Part shown: piece after piece, positions 28,172 through 37,421 of the stretch | Numbering within the stretch: the stretch's first letter is position 1 | Layout: the number at the start of each line of letters is the position of its first letter | Origin: Aneurinibacillus soli | Lineage (GTDB): Bacteria > Bacillota > Bacilli > Aneurinibacillales > Aneurinibacillaceae | NCBI RefSeq assembly: GCF_002355375.1 | Contig: NZ_AP017312.1 | Location: 1,319,001 to 1,383,000, forward strand | Direction: 5' to 3' | DNA length: 64,000 nt | Made by a program: the position numbers and the translations under genes | Notes under the pieces: generated by a model | Seen by the model: the letters and a program-made list of their open reading frames with translations, nothing else | Database searches by the model: none | What the model was told of the DNA's origin: nothing

Positions 28172-29461
28172 ATGTCCATGAAAGAGATTGTACTTGACCG
28201 ATTGCAGAAAATCGAAGATCTCGAACAGCGCAAACTATTAAAAAGCATCATGACAGGTGTTTTTTTGCCGCTTGTAGAGTATCAGGAAGAAATGAACCGC
28301 AAGCTAGAGGAGCGAGTCTTCCAGGAAATAGCCGAAACCGAGGACCGCTACGACATTTATACAACGGTATGCCCGCGCGATGAGCTCGACCCACTTCATG
28401 AATTCTTGTATCCGATGCTTCAGCAAGACCTTGAGAACACGCTACCTGATATCGCAAGCATCCGGGCCGGGCTGAATCAGAGAGAAGAAGTCAAACTGTT
28501 GACCGTATTTTTATCATGCGATTTTTTGAAAATGAAAGAGCTTATCGAGCATCCTAGAGTGTTCAGCGGTAAACTCGTGACCACACAGGGGACGCGAAAC
28601 ATTCATGTTCGCCTAAAGCAGAACCGGGCGTACATTCAGGAAATCGAAGCGCTTCATACGATTTTCCAGCGGAATGGAGTTGTGTGGAAAACGATCAACC
28701 ATCCATACGCCTATAAATTTTTTGATGTGCTGCTGATTAGCTGTGAAGGAGAGATTGCAGAAGAAGAGGAGATTACAGAAATCAGTGTGCATCTGGAAGA
28801 ATACGAGCCGTACAAAAAGATTGATATAATCCCGCTCTGGAATATTGAGAGGCTCACCTTAAAAAACCTCGGCTTCCCGATCCCGGCCGATGACCGGGTG
28901 AATTACGAGCATGTGCTGTCGGTACGCAAAACCGGGACAGCACACGGCTATCTCGTAGACGGAGACGAGACAAACATCCGGTACAGCAAACGCACACCAG
29001 AAGAAATCACGATCGTCTCGCCCCGTGAAAAATCCGGTACGTGGGACGTACGCAAAATCACGCAGCCGACCCAGGGCGGAATAAGCGGCAGACAGGCATA
29101 CGAGCTTCTGTCCAACCAAAAAAGAAAAGACCGTTTCCTCGACGGCTTCGCCAGTAAACAGGCAACCGTAGTCAGAGCCAGAGGAGAGATCATGCGGATC
29201 ATTCATTCCTTTGAAGCGGCTGACTGCTTCGAGCTGACTCATATCGAGGTCGGAACAATGCCGGATCGAGTTGCGGAAACGTATAACATGAACCTGTTCC
29301 TCATCGATTCCATTCGGCTAGAAAGCGAGAAAAAAACAATTCGGCTCCATTTTACAGCGCATACAGCGAATCGCTTCATTCTACACGATATCATGAGCTT
29401 TCTTGTATCCGAAGTACAAATGTATTTTCCTGATTACAAGTGTGAAGGGGTATTGTCGTGA
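28172..29461 (+). CDS. Unrecognised protein of the contractile locus, baseplate candidate
   Basis: 429 residues, with AAAGGGAGGA upstream and starting right after the preceding stop. I do not recognise a family. It is soluble and charged, with a helical N-terminus (KEIVLDRLQKIEDLEQRKLLKSIM), a mixed middle and a C-terminal part ending in an amphipathic helix (FILHDIMSFLVSEVQMYF). A segment reading IPLWNIERLTLKNLGFPIPADDR is notable. It lies between the membrane scaffold and the spike genes, where baseplate wedge genes (TssF/TssG/TssK) would be expected. Function is inferred from position only. Confidence 0.5.
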   Translation: MSMKEIVLDRLQKIEDLEQRKLLKSIMTGVFLPLVEYQEEMNRKLEERVFQEIAETEDRYDIYTTVCPRDELDPLHEFLYPMLQQDLENTLPDIASIRAGLNQREEVKLLTVFLSCDFLKMKELIEHPRVFSGKLVTTQGTRNIHVRLKQNRAYIQEIEALHTIFQRNGVVWKTINHPYAYKFFDVLLISCEGEIAEEEEITEISVHLEEYEPYKKIDIIPLWNIERLTLKNLGFPIPADDRVNYEHVLSVRKTGTAHGYLVDGDETNIRYSKRTPEEITIVSPREKSGTWDVRKITQPTQGGISGRQAYELLSNQKRKDRFLDGFASKQATVVRARGEIMRIIHSFEAADCFELTHIEVGTMPDRVAETYNMNLFLIDSIRLESEKKTIRLHFTAHTANRFILHDIMSFLVSEVQMYFPDYKCEGVLS

Positions 29462-30147
29462 ACTATATCTGGGAAGCGATCATAAAAGCAGAACAGAACG
29501 GAGGCAACCCAAAAGACGTCTGCTTCGCCGTCGCCGACGTGTACTCTCCTTATATGGAAGTAAGTAACGTCATGATCAATACCTGGGTCGTAGAAGAGCG
29601 GGTCGAGATCAACCCGTATTATCGCTTCTATGACATCTTCCGGGATGTATTCGATCCGAATAACAACGAACATATGGAACTGCGCCAGCAGCTGTTCGAT
29701 ATTCTCATTCATTTCCTCGCTGATATTGATCGAATGCAAGGGATGAACAAGCGGGAGTACTATAGCAGATTTGTCATTCATGACATGGAGAGTGGAATGT
29801 TCGGGGATAGCTGTCGGGAGAAGAGCAAGCTATTCAGCCAGGCTGAGAAGGAAGTTATTTCCGCTAACCTGCTGCGGCTGTATGAAACGGGAGAAGCGTT
29901 GCATTTGTTCAAGGATACGGTGCACAAGTTATTCAAGAACTCGATTCTGTACACCAACCAGGAAGGCAAAGATGAATTGCTTCTCTATATCGGTCAGACC
30001 GAAACGAGCGTAGCGAGAGACAAGCTGACATTGCTTGAGACAATTTTCCTTCCGCTGCCGTTTCATACAGAGGTGTACTGGGGATATCATTTCGGAATGA
30101 TTGATGTGGAAGAAACGATGCAAATCGACAGCATCGCATTGTACTGA
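29458..30147 (+). CDS. Unrecognised protein of the contractile locus
   Basis: 229 residues with a GTG start overlapping the previous stop (GTGA), so it is translationally coupled to it. It is mostly helical and soluble, rich in aromatic and acidic residues. I recognise no domain. Tight coupling suggests a complex with the 429-residue protein, perhaps a second baseplate subunit. No lysozyme-like gp25/TssE gene was seen in the locus. Confidence 0.5.
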   Translation: MNYIWEAIIKAEQNGGNPKDVCFAVADVYSPYMEVSNVMINTWVVEERVEINPYYRFYDIFRDVFDPNNNEHMELRQQLFDILIHFLADIDRMQGMNKREYYSRFVIHDMESGMFGDSCREKSKLFSQAEKEVISANLLRLYETGEALHLFKDTVHKLFKNSILYTNQEGKDELLLYIGQTETSVARDKLTLLETIFLPLPFHTEVYWGYHFGMIDVEETMQIDSIALY

Positions 30148-30166
30148 CAGAAAGCAGGAGGGTGCC

Positions 30167-32815
30167 ATGAGCTATTCGTACAAGCTGCATCTGCATAAAA
30201 ACGGACACAAAGAAGAGCGAAGCACAATACGCTATACGCGAAGTGAGCTGGAGGATATGACGACTTTTCAGCTTCGCAACATTTGTTATAAAGAGAAGTT
30301 GGTGAAAGGCTTGACTAACACACTGGACCGGGAAGCGCTCATTCAGACGATTCTGCGGTTCAAAAGCGCGGAGGAAAGTCTGTTAATCGATGAGTTTCAG
30401 GAAGGTGGATTCGAGAGAGTAGAAGACGTTCTGCGGCAGTATTTGCAAACCCCGCTGTCTGGGGGCGGAGAAATTAAAATTCCAGCCCGCATGATGATCT
30501 ATACCGGCTTACGGATCGATCGCCTCGATCAATACCGGGTAGAAGGGGCCGGCAGCCTGACGGATTCGAATGTACTGATCGTTAACGATCATATGGAACT
30601 GTGTGGCATCTTGCATCTCGTGCAGGATGAAGTGGATGGCAGCTATTATCTCACAACAAAGAATGAGGTAGAAATTCGCCGGACCACCAACAAAAACTAC
30701 AGCCTGCTTTTTTTCCGTAAGCAGGATTCGGAGTACATATACCGGGCGTACTACCACGCTTCCCCGATGCCACCTGCTAATCTGCATTACTATAAAATCC
30801 CGATTGCCGATCTGGAATTCCGGGAGCTTGAGCAAACAGAGACGGTATTGGCGATTGACTTCGGAACATCCAATACAACAGCTGGAGCCTTTCTCGACAA
30901 CCACTACGTCTCCATACCATGCAGCAACGATCTGCTCAACGGACGCATTCAGCTTGGTAGCATCAACTTCGTCACGTTTCCTGATCGGACAGGCAAAGAC
31001 GTGGAATGGATTGAGATTTTGCCGACGGTAGTCGGTATAGCGGATTGTGCCGACCCGCAGCACGTCACGTACCACTTTGGCTATGAAGCGCTGAAATATA
31101 TGCGGAAAAATGGCTACAGCGGTCATGCCAGTGTATTCCACGGCATCAAGCGATGGGTGAATCGGTACAAGAAAACCGAGGAAGTCATGGACGGACACGG
31201 CAACACCGCTTTCGTAAAGCGAAGCGATATCCTGCGGGCATACATGCTGCATGTCATTCAAACGGCGGAGCATCAATTCAAGTGTCGGTTCAAAAATTTA
31301 CACATTTCAAGTCCAGTCAAGCTGAAAACACAGTTTCTGGACATGTTTACCGACATCCTGCCGGAATACCACATCGAGTCCGCCAGTGCACTCGATGAAG
31401 GGATGGCGGTGCTGTTCAATACGATTGCGGCTCAGATTGAGAAAAATCAGTTCCTCGATGGCGAAGAGTATAAGGCCCTTGTCATTGATTGTGGGGGCGG
31501 GACAACGGATCTATCATCGTGCCGCTTTCGCATTGAAGATGGACGAATTTCGTATAAGGTCGACATTCACACCAACTACGAAAACGGAGATACGAACTTC
31601 GGCGGCAACAACATCACGTACCGGATCATGCAGTTTATGAAAATCATCTTTGCGGAGTACTACAGCACCGGACGGGTACGGATGGACATGGACAGTCTGA
31701 TTCCCGTGCCGAGTACCGACATTTTCCGGCGTGTGGATGAGTATGGGGTACAGGCGGTATATGAGGCGTTCGATGCTGCTTATGTAGAAGCCGAGAACAT
31801 CATTCCAACTCGCTTTACCGAATACGAGAATCGGACGCGTGATGAATATCAGCGCGTGAAAAACAACTTCTATTTCCTGTGGGAAATCGCAGAGGAGATG
31901 AAAAAAGAGTTCTTCCAAAAGACCGGTATTCTGCGCAACCGCTTCTACGCAGAGAGTGAGCACCGGCGCGAACATGATCTGAAGATTACCCCGGTGGACC
32001 GCTGGTTTTTATCCGTCCGGGAGAATGAACGCTTTACAGATCGGTATGAGTGCCCGGATGTTGTGTTTACGATTACGGAAATTAATCAGCTGATTCGATC
32101 CGACATTTATGAGATCGTCCGCAAGTTCCTCGAAGGCTTCTATGAGGAAGGAAAGCTTCAGGAATACGCGATCATCAAGCTGACCGGTCAGTCGTGCCGC
32201 ATCGATGTGTTCCGGGAAGCACTCAAGGAATTCGTACCGGGGCGAAGCATCGAATTCCGACAGAAGGCGGATGACACGGGCAAGGTGCCGGACCTAAAGC
32301 TTGCCTGCCTGCGCGGAGCGATCCGGTATGTGAGCGCCCGAAAAGCAGGGGCAATCGAAGCCAGCATCACGAATCATGCCCCGATCGTTCCGTACTCGGT
32401 CACTGCGTTCACTCATAATCAGCGAGAGAAGATATTAATCCGAAACCAAGAAATGCTTAGTCAGATTCAGGGTTCAATATCCAGACCTATAGATGTTATG
32501 GAGATAGAATTCAATGTCAAAGGAATGGAAGGAAACTTACGACAAAAAAATATATATCAAAATAATATAGAGAATTATATACCTGTGTTATATCAAGATA
32601 TTAAGAAAAAATACGATGAAAAAATTCTGCAGGATGATACTGACTCTATTGTAAATGGAGAGGTGAAGTTCTTTATTTTTGCGGGAGAAGATAATTGGGG
32701 GTTTCATGTAGTACCTATTGCGAGGCAACAGGAGCAATTATATGTAGGAGAGAAAAAATTCTTCGCTTTTGAAAATGATTTGTCTGAATTAGATTACTTC
32801 GACGGGTGGAAGTAA
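30167..32815 (+). CDS. Hsp70/actin-fold ATPase of the contractile locus
   Basis: 882 residues from the ATG at 30167 (GCAGGAGGGTG upstream). The first 65 residues include a SAP-like helix pair (SELEDMTTFQLRNICYKEKLVKG). An Hsp70-type ATPase core follows from about residue 225: phosphate-1 motif VLAIDFGTSNTTAGAF, phosphate-2 motif VIDCGGGTTDLSS and adenosine motif KLTGQSCRIDVFREAL. There is no DnaK-type peptide-binding domain. The core-like GC content falls sharply at about 32,430, in the last 130 codons, marking a recombination junction. The J-domain protein at 24038 is the probable co-chaperone. Possible roles are sheath or effector remodelling, since no ClpV is encoded. Residues from about 240 onward are duplicated at 41574-43503. 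Confidence 0.75.
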   Translation: MSYSYKLHLHKNGHKEERSTIRYTRSELEDMTTFQLRNICYKEKLVKGLTNTLDREALIQTILRFKSAEESLLIDEFQEGGFERVEDVLRQYLQTPLSGGGEIKIPARMMIYTGLRIDRLDQYRVEGAGSLTDSNVLIVNDHMELCGILHLVQDEVDGSYYLTTKNEVEIRRTTNKNYSLLFFRKQDSEYIYRAYYHASPMPPANLHYYKIPIADLEFRELEQTETVLAIDFGTSNTTAGAFLDNHYVSIPCSNDLLNGRIQLGSINFVTFPDRTGKDVEWIEILPTVVGIADCADPQHVTYHFGYEALKYMRKNGYSGHASVFHGIKRWVNRYKKTEEVMDGHGNTAFVKRSDILRAYMLHVIQTAEHQFKCRFKNLHISSPVKLKTQFLDMFTDILPEYHIESASALDEGMAVLFNTIAAQIEKNQFLDGEEYKALVIDCGGGTTDLSSCRFRIEDGRISYKVDIHTNYENGDTNFGGNNITYRIMQFMKIIFAEYYSTGRVRMDMDSLIPVPSTDIFRRVDEYGVQAVYEAFDAAYVEAENIIPTRFTEYENRTRDEYQRVKNNFYFLWEIAEEMKKEFFQKTGILRNRFYAESEHRREHDLKITPVDRWFLSVRENERFTDRYECPDVVFTITEINQLIRSDIYEIVRKFLEGFYEEGKLQEYAIIKLTGQSCRIDVFREALKEFVPGRSIEFRQKADDTGKVPDLKLACLRGAIRYVSARKAGAIEASITNHAPIVPYSVTAFTHNQREKILIRNQEMLSQIQGSISRPIDVMEIEFNVKGMEGNLRQKNIYQNNIENYIPVLYQDIKKKYDEKILQDDTDSIVNGEVKFFIFAGEDNWGFHVVPIARQQEQLYVGEKKFFAFENDLSELDYFDGWK
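30886..32430 (+). repeat. 1.5-kb direct repeat, left copy
   Basis: This 1,545-bp stretch recurs in the same orientation at 41574-43118 with no indel (constant offset of 10,688 bp) and only scattered substitutions, which give about 14 amino acid changes in about 510. Outside both ends similarity stops or drops sharply. It lies wholly within the Hsp70-like gene. Confidence 0.95.
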
Positions 32816-32844
32816 TATTTCTGTAGAGAGAAGGAGGGATTCCA

Positions 32845-33618
32845 GTGTTCGTATATCAGTATCCCAACTTTACCAAAGGAAGAATTCTAAAAAAGGAAAT
32901 GCTAGAGAATTTAAGAGATTATCCACGTACGTTTATTGATCTTCTATTTGAAGGATATTCAGATGGAGTTATCGTCGGGGCACAGATTCAGGTTGAAGGA
33001 GATTTTTTAATCATTACAAGTGGAATTATTAAGCATAATGGAAAAATGTATATTCTTGAGAAAGGATATCAGGTCCCTTATTATGCTACCGGTAAAGATT
33101 GCATGATAAAAATTCTCTTTAAAGAGGAATCTATCGACGATGATTTCCGATCATGTGCTACGGAAATAGCTTTAGATCAAAACATGGAAATAAAACATAA
33201 TGAGCAGGAATTAGGAAGATTCAAATTAAAAGTAGGTGCTCGATTGCGTCTAGACTATCGGGACTTGCGTGATTTTTCTACAGAATACAATACGGTGAAT
33301 ACAATCCATGTAGCATATGCTGGATTTGCTAAAAGTACAATAAGTCCTGCCTTATTACGATATTTTGCGATCGAAATGTTTAAAAACAATAGCTCTAATC
33401 CGCTCGATCTCATATTTTCCATGCAATGTATGAGCCAGGGAACGGTAGATAAAGATATCATTCTGCATTATATAGCCAATAGATTAGGGATAGAGTATAA
33501 AGAACATTCTAACGGACAAATACACAAATATTTAACACTTATTTTAGAAAACGCAAAAGGTGGAACTACAATCCGGTCTGGGAATAGAAATGCTTTTCAA
33601 AGGGTTATTGTAGACTGA
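32845..33618 (+). CDS. Conserved protein at the start of spike cassette 1
   Basis: 257 residues with a GTG start and AAGGAGGG upstream. Its homologue at 43531-44304 has the same length. The N-terminus (YQYPNFTKGRILKKEMLENLRDYPRTF) is well conserved between the two copies. The middle has a strand-rich part (GDFLIITSGIIKHNGKMYILEKGYQVPYYATG), recalling phage tail-fibre or baseplate proteins, and the C-terminus is helical. I recognise no family. Strict linkage to VgrG suggests a baseplate/spike adaptor. It is AT-rich relative to the cassette 2 copy. Confidence 0.55.
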   Translation: MFVYQYPNFTKGRILKKEMLENLRDYPRTFIDLLFEGYSDGVIVGAQIQVEGDFLIITSGIIKHNGKMYILEKGYQVPYYATGKDCMIKILFKEESIDDDFRSCATEIALDQNMEIKHNEQELGRFKLKVGARLRLDYRDLRDFSTEYNTVNTIHVAYAGFAKSTISPALLRYFAIEMFKNNSSNPLDLIFSMQCMSQGTVDKDIILHYIANRLGIEYKEHSNGQIHKYLTLILENAKGGTTIRSGNRNAFQRVIVD

Positions 33619-33641
33619 ACTGCTAGAGGAGTGAAAAGCCT

Positions 33642-34268
33642 GTGGTGTACATGGATGAAAAAATTATTGAATTAATGAGAGAAGTACAAAAAGAAATTAA
33701 CCAGGCATCAGGAGAAAGTAATGATGATAAAGTTGATGTTCAAAAGCCTTTTATCAAGATTAAGGGTGAAGTCATCCCGTTTGAAGAAAAAAGATTACTG
33801 GGAAATTCTCTGAAAATCCATTTACCTAAAGCGTTTTCTATTATGTCACCGAAAATGGCAGCTTTAAAATATCCTTCCGAAAAAAGACCAACCCTTATCT
33901 ATACTAACGAGGACACTACTATTAATATGGCATTCAATTATACGAAAAGTCAGCTCAAAAATTCAGATGTAGATAGTTTTAAAAATAATATGGTGCAAAT
34001 TCTAAAAAAAACTCAGCCTCTAGCACGGTGGTTTGATGAAGGGGTAGAAAATATAAATGGGCAGAATGTAGGGTATTGTGACTTCCTAGTTCCATCATTA
34101 GACGCTACGATCTATAACCTTTTGTTTTTTACTGATCTTAGGGGAAAAGCATTGTTATGTACGTTTAATTGCTTGGAAGAGGAAATGACCGACTGGAAGC
34201 CAATTGCAAAAGGCATTATGGAGTCATTGTATATATGTGCAGAAGAGGAAGGGGAGACGAGTGTATGA
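33642..34268 (+). CDS. DcrB/PsbP-like protein, possible effector-loading chaperone
   Basis: 208 residues from a GTG (ATG at 33651 is an alternative). After a polar N-terminal 45 residues it has an alpha-beta pattern like DcrB/DUF1795 proteins: HLPKAFSIMSPKMAALKYPSEKRPTLIYTNED, NMAFNYTKSQ, a middle helix, YCDFLVPSLDATIYNLLFFTDLRGKALLCTFNC and a final helix WKPIAKGIMESLYI. In T6SS, EagR chaperones of this fold load effectors onto VgrG/PAAR. The stop overlaps the VgrG start (ATGA). Only a 46-codon stub occupies this slot in cassette 2. Confidence 0.5.
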   Translation: MVYMDEKIIELMREVQKEINQASGESNDDKVDVQKPFIKIKGEVIPFEEKRLLGNSLKIHLPKAFSIMSPKMAALKYPSEKRPTLIYTNEDTTINMAFNYTKSQLKNSDVDSFKNNMVQILKKTQPLARWFDEGVENINGQNVGYCDFLVPSLDATIYNLLFFTDLRGKALLCTFNCLEEEMTDWKPIAKGIMESLYICAEEEGETSV

Positions 34269-35689
34269 GTCTTTCGGTTATTTCGTACAATAACTTGGAG
34301 ATAAAGCCGTTTCAGCTTGTTAATCTTCAAAAGTTAAAAATAATAAAGAAAATGAATGACCATGCTAGATTGTTCTTCACAGGGATTGTATCTGAAGAAT
34401 TAAAAGACAGTTATGTAGAAGTGACTGAAGCTCAAACAAATGTTCAGGTGAATTGTATAGATAAAGAAAATAAGAGGATCCCACTCTTTGCAGGAGTCAT
34501 TATAAATGTTGAAATAAAAGCCGTAAGGGATATTTACTATATAGAAGTAGAAGCGATGTCTCATACCTATTTGCTAGATATTAAGCGTAAAAACCGATCT
34601 TTTCAAAATGAAAATATGCCATATTCTGCTTTACTCAAAGAAATTGTTTCGGATTATTCAAATGTGGATGTGGTTGATGAAATAACAGAAGGTGCTAATC
34701 TGGGTACATTTACAATTCAATATCAAGAAACGGACTGGGAATTTTTGAGGAGGCTGGCCTCACGTTTCTATACAGGATTAGTTCCAGCAGCTAATTTTAG
34801 TTCACCTAAGATTTCTTTTGGAATGCCTCAAAAGGGAAGCAAAGGAGAAATAGATGCTTTTCATTATAGTGCTCGAAAAAAGATGTCAGATTTTCGTTAT
34901 TCTACAGAAAACTATCTTCAGAATATGGATGAAAATGATTTCATCTATTATGAAGTAGAAACAGATCAAGTATTCGATATAGGAAATCAGGTGACTTTTA
35001 AAGAGAAGACCTACGTTGTAAGTGAAGTAGTGACACAAATGGAAAAAGGGTTGCTTAAGCACCAATATACACTTTGTCGTAAACAGGGTACACATCAGAA
35101 CACTTTATATAACTCGAGGATTACAGGGGTTTCTATTTTAGGAAGAGTGATTGATGTTCAGCGCGATAAACTTAAGGTTCATCTTGAAATTGATAAAGCA
35201 CAGAGCAAAAGCGAAGCTCATTGGTTTTCCTATTCATCTGTATATACAGCAGAAGGGCATAGTGGATGGTACTGTATGCCGGAGTTAAATGACTTCGTGA
35301 ACATTTATTTCCCGAGTACTAAGGAAGAGGAAGCAATTGCAATTAACTCGATCCGAAAAGATTCAGAAGTGCGAGGTCATAATAAACTCGGAGATCCGGA
35401 TGTTAAATATTTTAGAACAGCATTTGGAAAGGAGTTAATGTTCAGCCCTACAGAGATTGTTATAACGGGAAAAGATGGAGAAGTGTTTATAAGATTGAAC
35501 GAAAAGGATGGAATTCAAATTTTTAGTCAAAAAGATATTAAGATTATAGCTAAAGAAAACATCTCATTAGATTCAGAGAAAAAGATTATTCTTTCTGCCA
35601 AAGAATCCATTACATTAACGTGTAAAGAAAGCAAGATTAATATGGATGGTAGCACAAGTATTTTTGGAAAAGAAGTGAAAACAAATTGA
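34265..35689 (+). CDS. VgrG-like spike protein, class a
   Basis: 474 residues. The N-terminal half has the gp27/late-control-D pattern (LFAGVIINVEIKAVRDIYYIEVEAMSHTYLLDIKRK, then FTIQYQETDWEFLRRLASRF). A gp5-type OB domain follows (GRVIDVQRDKLKVHLEID, SSVYTAEGHSGWYCMPELNDFVNIYFP), and a beta-rich C-terminal needle with the repeating DIKIIAKENISL, KKIILSAKESITL and SKINMDGS pattern. It should trimerise to form the puncturing spike on the tube tip. There is no C-terminal effector domain. The disrupted homologue in cassette 2 has exactly the same coding length (1,425 bp) once the IS is removed. Confidence 0.85.
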   Translation: MSLSVISYNNLEIKPFQLVNLQKLKIIKKMNDHARLFFTGIVSEELKDSYVEVTEAQTNVQVNCIDKENKRIPLFAGVIINVEIKAVRDIYYIEVEAMSHTYLLDIKRKNRSFQNENMPYSALLKEIVSDYSNVDVVDEITEGANLGTFTIQYQETDWEFLRRLASRFYTGLVPAANFSSPKISFGMPQKGSKGEIDAFHYSARKKMSDFRYSTENYLQNMDENDFIYYEVETDQVFDIGNQVTFKEKTYVVSEVVTQMEKGLLKHQYTLCRKQGTHQNTLYNSRITGVSILGRVIDVQRDKLKVHLEIDKAQSKSEAHWFSYSSVYTAEGHSGWYCMPELNDFVNIYFPSTKEEEAIAINSIRKDSEVRGHNKLGDPDVKYFRTAFGKELMFSPTEIVITGKDGEVFIRLNEKDGIQIFSQKDIKIIAKENISLDSEKKIILSAKESITLTCKESKINMDGSTSIFGKEVKTN

Positions 35690-35718
35690 GTATCTGATAG
35701 TACGGGGAGGGATAATTG

Positions 35719-36852
35719 TTGACCAAAGAAGAAGTGATACAAAATTTCATAGAGAATGAAGTAGAGCCTGCCATTCTTGAAAATATGTTGGAGCTAGAAG
35801 AGTATTTCCAAACAAATAAGGATAGATTACTCGATGGCTTTGTTCGGTCATTTCAGCGTATTTGCATGAAAATAAAAGAAATGCAGTTGCAAAGTCAGAA
35901 AGATAAGATCGGGCATATTACTTATTCGATGCTTCGTACAGAAATTCAGGAAGGACGTTATGGATATTTAATTGAAGCATCTGATAGTAGCTGGTTTTTT
36001 GATCCTATAGAATGCCAAGATGAATATGATGCCAGCTGGGCCTTTCAATTTTTAGAGAGGCTTGTAGAGTATTTGGAGGAAAAAAGAAGAAATTATATGG
36101 GGACTATAACCCGGATGGATATTGAAAAAATAAGAAATAAGGAGGCTGAGAAATACAATCAATATGTAGCCATTCTCGCTCAATATGCTATGCCATACGG
36201 TATAGCACTTTTAGAATATAAGGATATTGATAAAGAAGAAGAGGTAGAAGTGCGAGTCGGAGAATATATGGATATTAGTGAAATTGTTTATAAAGAAGAT
36301 TCGCGAATGAAAGAGGCAACGGAGATTAAAGCATGGCTAGAAGAGAAACTAGAGTATGAATACGCCTATGAAGTTTTTCGAAATTTGGATTTATCAAAAG
36401 GTAATTACGAAGGAATTGATTTGCGATATGCGGATGTGGAACAAAGTAACGTATCAAACAGTAAGCTGAGCGAATGTGTATTACTAGGTACAAAATTTAT
36501 GGAAACCAATCTTTGGGAAACAGATTTTAGTCGAAGTTTCATTAGTGGTGCGAATTTTCGGAACAGTGATCTTAGGGGAGCTATATTTCATGAAGTCGAA
36601 GGATCAAGCGGATTGTTCGATCCTTCTTCCTGGGAAATGCCTGGGTTCCTATCAGTAAATTTTGAAGGGGCAAATCTTGAAGGAGCGGACTTTAAGAATG
36701 CGAACTTGAAAGGAGCTGTATTTGTAGAAGCTAATCTTGCCTATACGAATTTTACGGGTGCCAATCTGGAGCATGCTATTTTTTCACGAGCTGATCTAGG
36801 GAGGGTCAAACTGGACGATCGCCAGATGGATAGTGTTATTTGGAAGTTATAA
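35719..36852 (+). CDS. Pentapeptide-repeat protein linked to VgrG
   Basis: 377 residues from a TTG at 35719, chosen because it aligns with the ATG of the homologue at 47175 and gives the same length. The first 210 residues are helical. From about residue 225 there are pentapeptide repeats of the A(D/N)LxX type (LDLSKGNYEGIDLRYADVEQS, then FEGANLEGADFKNANLKGAV, ANLAYTNFTGANLEHAIFSRADL), forming a right-handed beta-helix. Pentapeptide domains occur in some T6SS effectors and adaptors. Conservation in both cassettes, beside VgrG-a and not next to the toxins, favours a structural or adaptor role. Confidence 0.75.
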   Translation: MTKEEVIQNFIENEVEPAILENMLELEEYFQTNKDRLLDGFVRSFQRICMKIKEMQLQSQKDKIGHITYSMLRTEIQEGRYGYLIEASDSSWFFDPIECQDEYDASWAFQFLERLVEYLEEKRRNYMGTITRMDIEKIRNKEAEKYNQYVAILAQYAMPYGIALLEYKDIDKEEEVEVRVGEYMDISEIVYKEDSRMKEATEIKAWLEEKLEYEYAYEVFRNLDLSKGNYEGIDLRYADVEQSNVSNSKLSECVLLGTKFMETNLWETDFSRSFISGANFRNSDLRGAIFHEVEGSSGLFDPSSWEMPGFLSVNFEGANLEGADFKNANLKGAVFVEANLAYTNFTGANLEHAIFSRADLGRVKLDDRQMDSVIWKL

Positions 36853-36875
36853 GTTATATAGAAAAGAGGGGAAAC

Positions 36876-37421
36876 ATGAACTACTTTATCATGATGCAGG
36901 ATGACAGAATCTCAAATGCTATAGAGCCTGTTGGTGTATCAGAAGTGATTTCAGCAGAAAAAGTGGTTGATGAACAAATCTATAAGATCGATAAATTAAA
37001 TCTTCAATTTCCGGTAAGGGAGAAAGAAGTGGTTGAGTATGTAGACTTTATACAAAGACCGGTTTCTCTATTATCTGATAAGTTGAAACAATTGATTGAG
37101 AAATATGTTCCTGATATATATACCAAATCTGTTGTATTAGTGGACATCAACCGTGTAAGACAGGACCTATATTGGCTAGTCGTACCACCGCGAATTAAAT
37201 GTTTGTCTCATCAAAGTGAATTTCACAAGGATGGAACCGTAAAAAAACTAGTGATTGATGAAAAAAAAGTAGCGTCCTACAAGGTGTTTAAAATAGATGG
37301 AATCATGGAGGAGTACACCGTAATTAGTCTGGATGTAGCAGAAAGCTTGCTTCGTCGGGACTTTATGGGAATTCGATTGAAAAAAATTGAAAAGCAAAGT
37401 ATGCAGAAAGAGGTTATTTGA
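36876..37421 (+). CDS. Conserved cassette protein, Imm11-like pattern (uncertain)
   Basis: 181 residues from the ATG at 36876, with AGAGGGGA upstream. Homologous to the 183-residue protein at 48329-48880, especially in YVDFIQRPVSLLSDKLKQLIEKY, RQDLYWLVVPPRI and EFHKDGTVKKLVI. The pattern faintly recalls the Imm11/DUF1629 family, but its constant presence beside different toxins argues against a specific immunity role. A chaperone or linker between the spike and its tip is possible. The stop overlaps the next start. Confidence 0.45.
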   Translation: MNYFIMMQDDRISNAIEPVGVSEVISAEKVVDEQIYKIDKLNLQFPVREKEVVEYVDFIQRPVSLLSDKLKQLIEKYVPDIYTKSVVLVDINRVRQDLYWLVVPPRIKCLSHQSEFHKDGTVKKLVIDEKKVASYKVFKIDGIMEEYTVISLDVAESLLRRDFMGIRLKKIEKQSMQKEVI

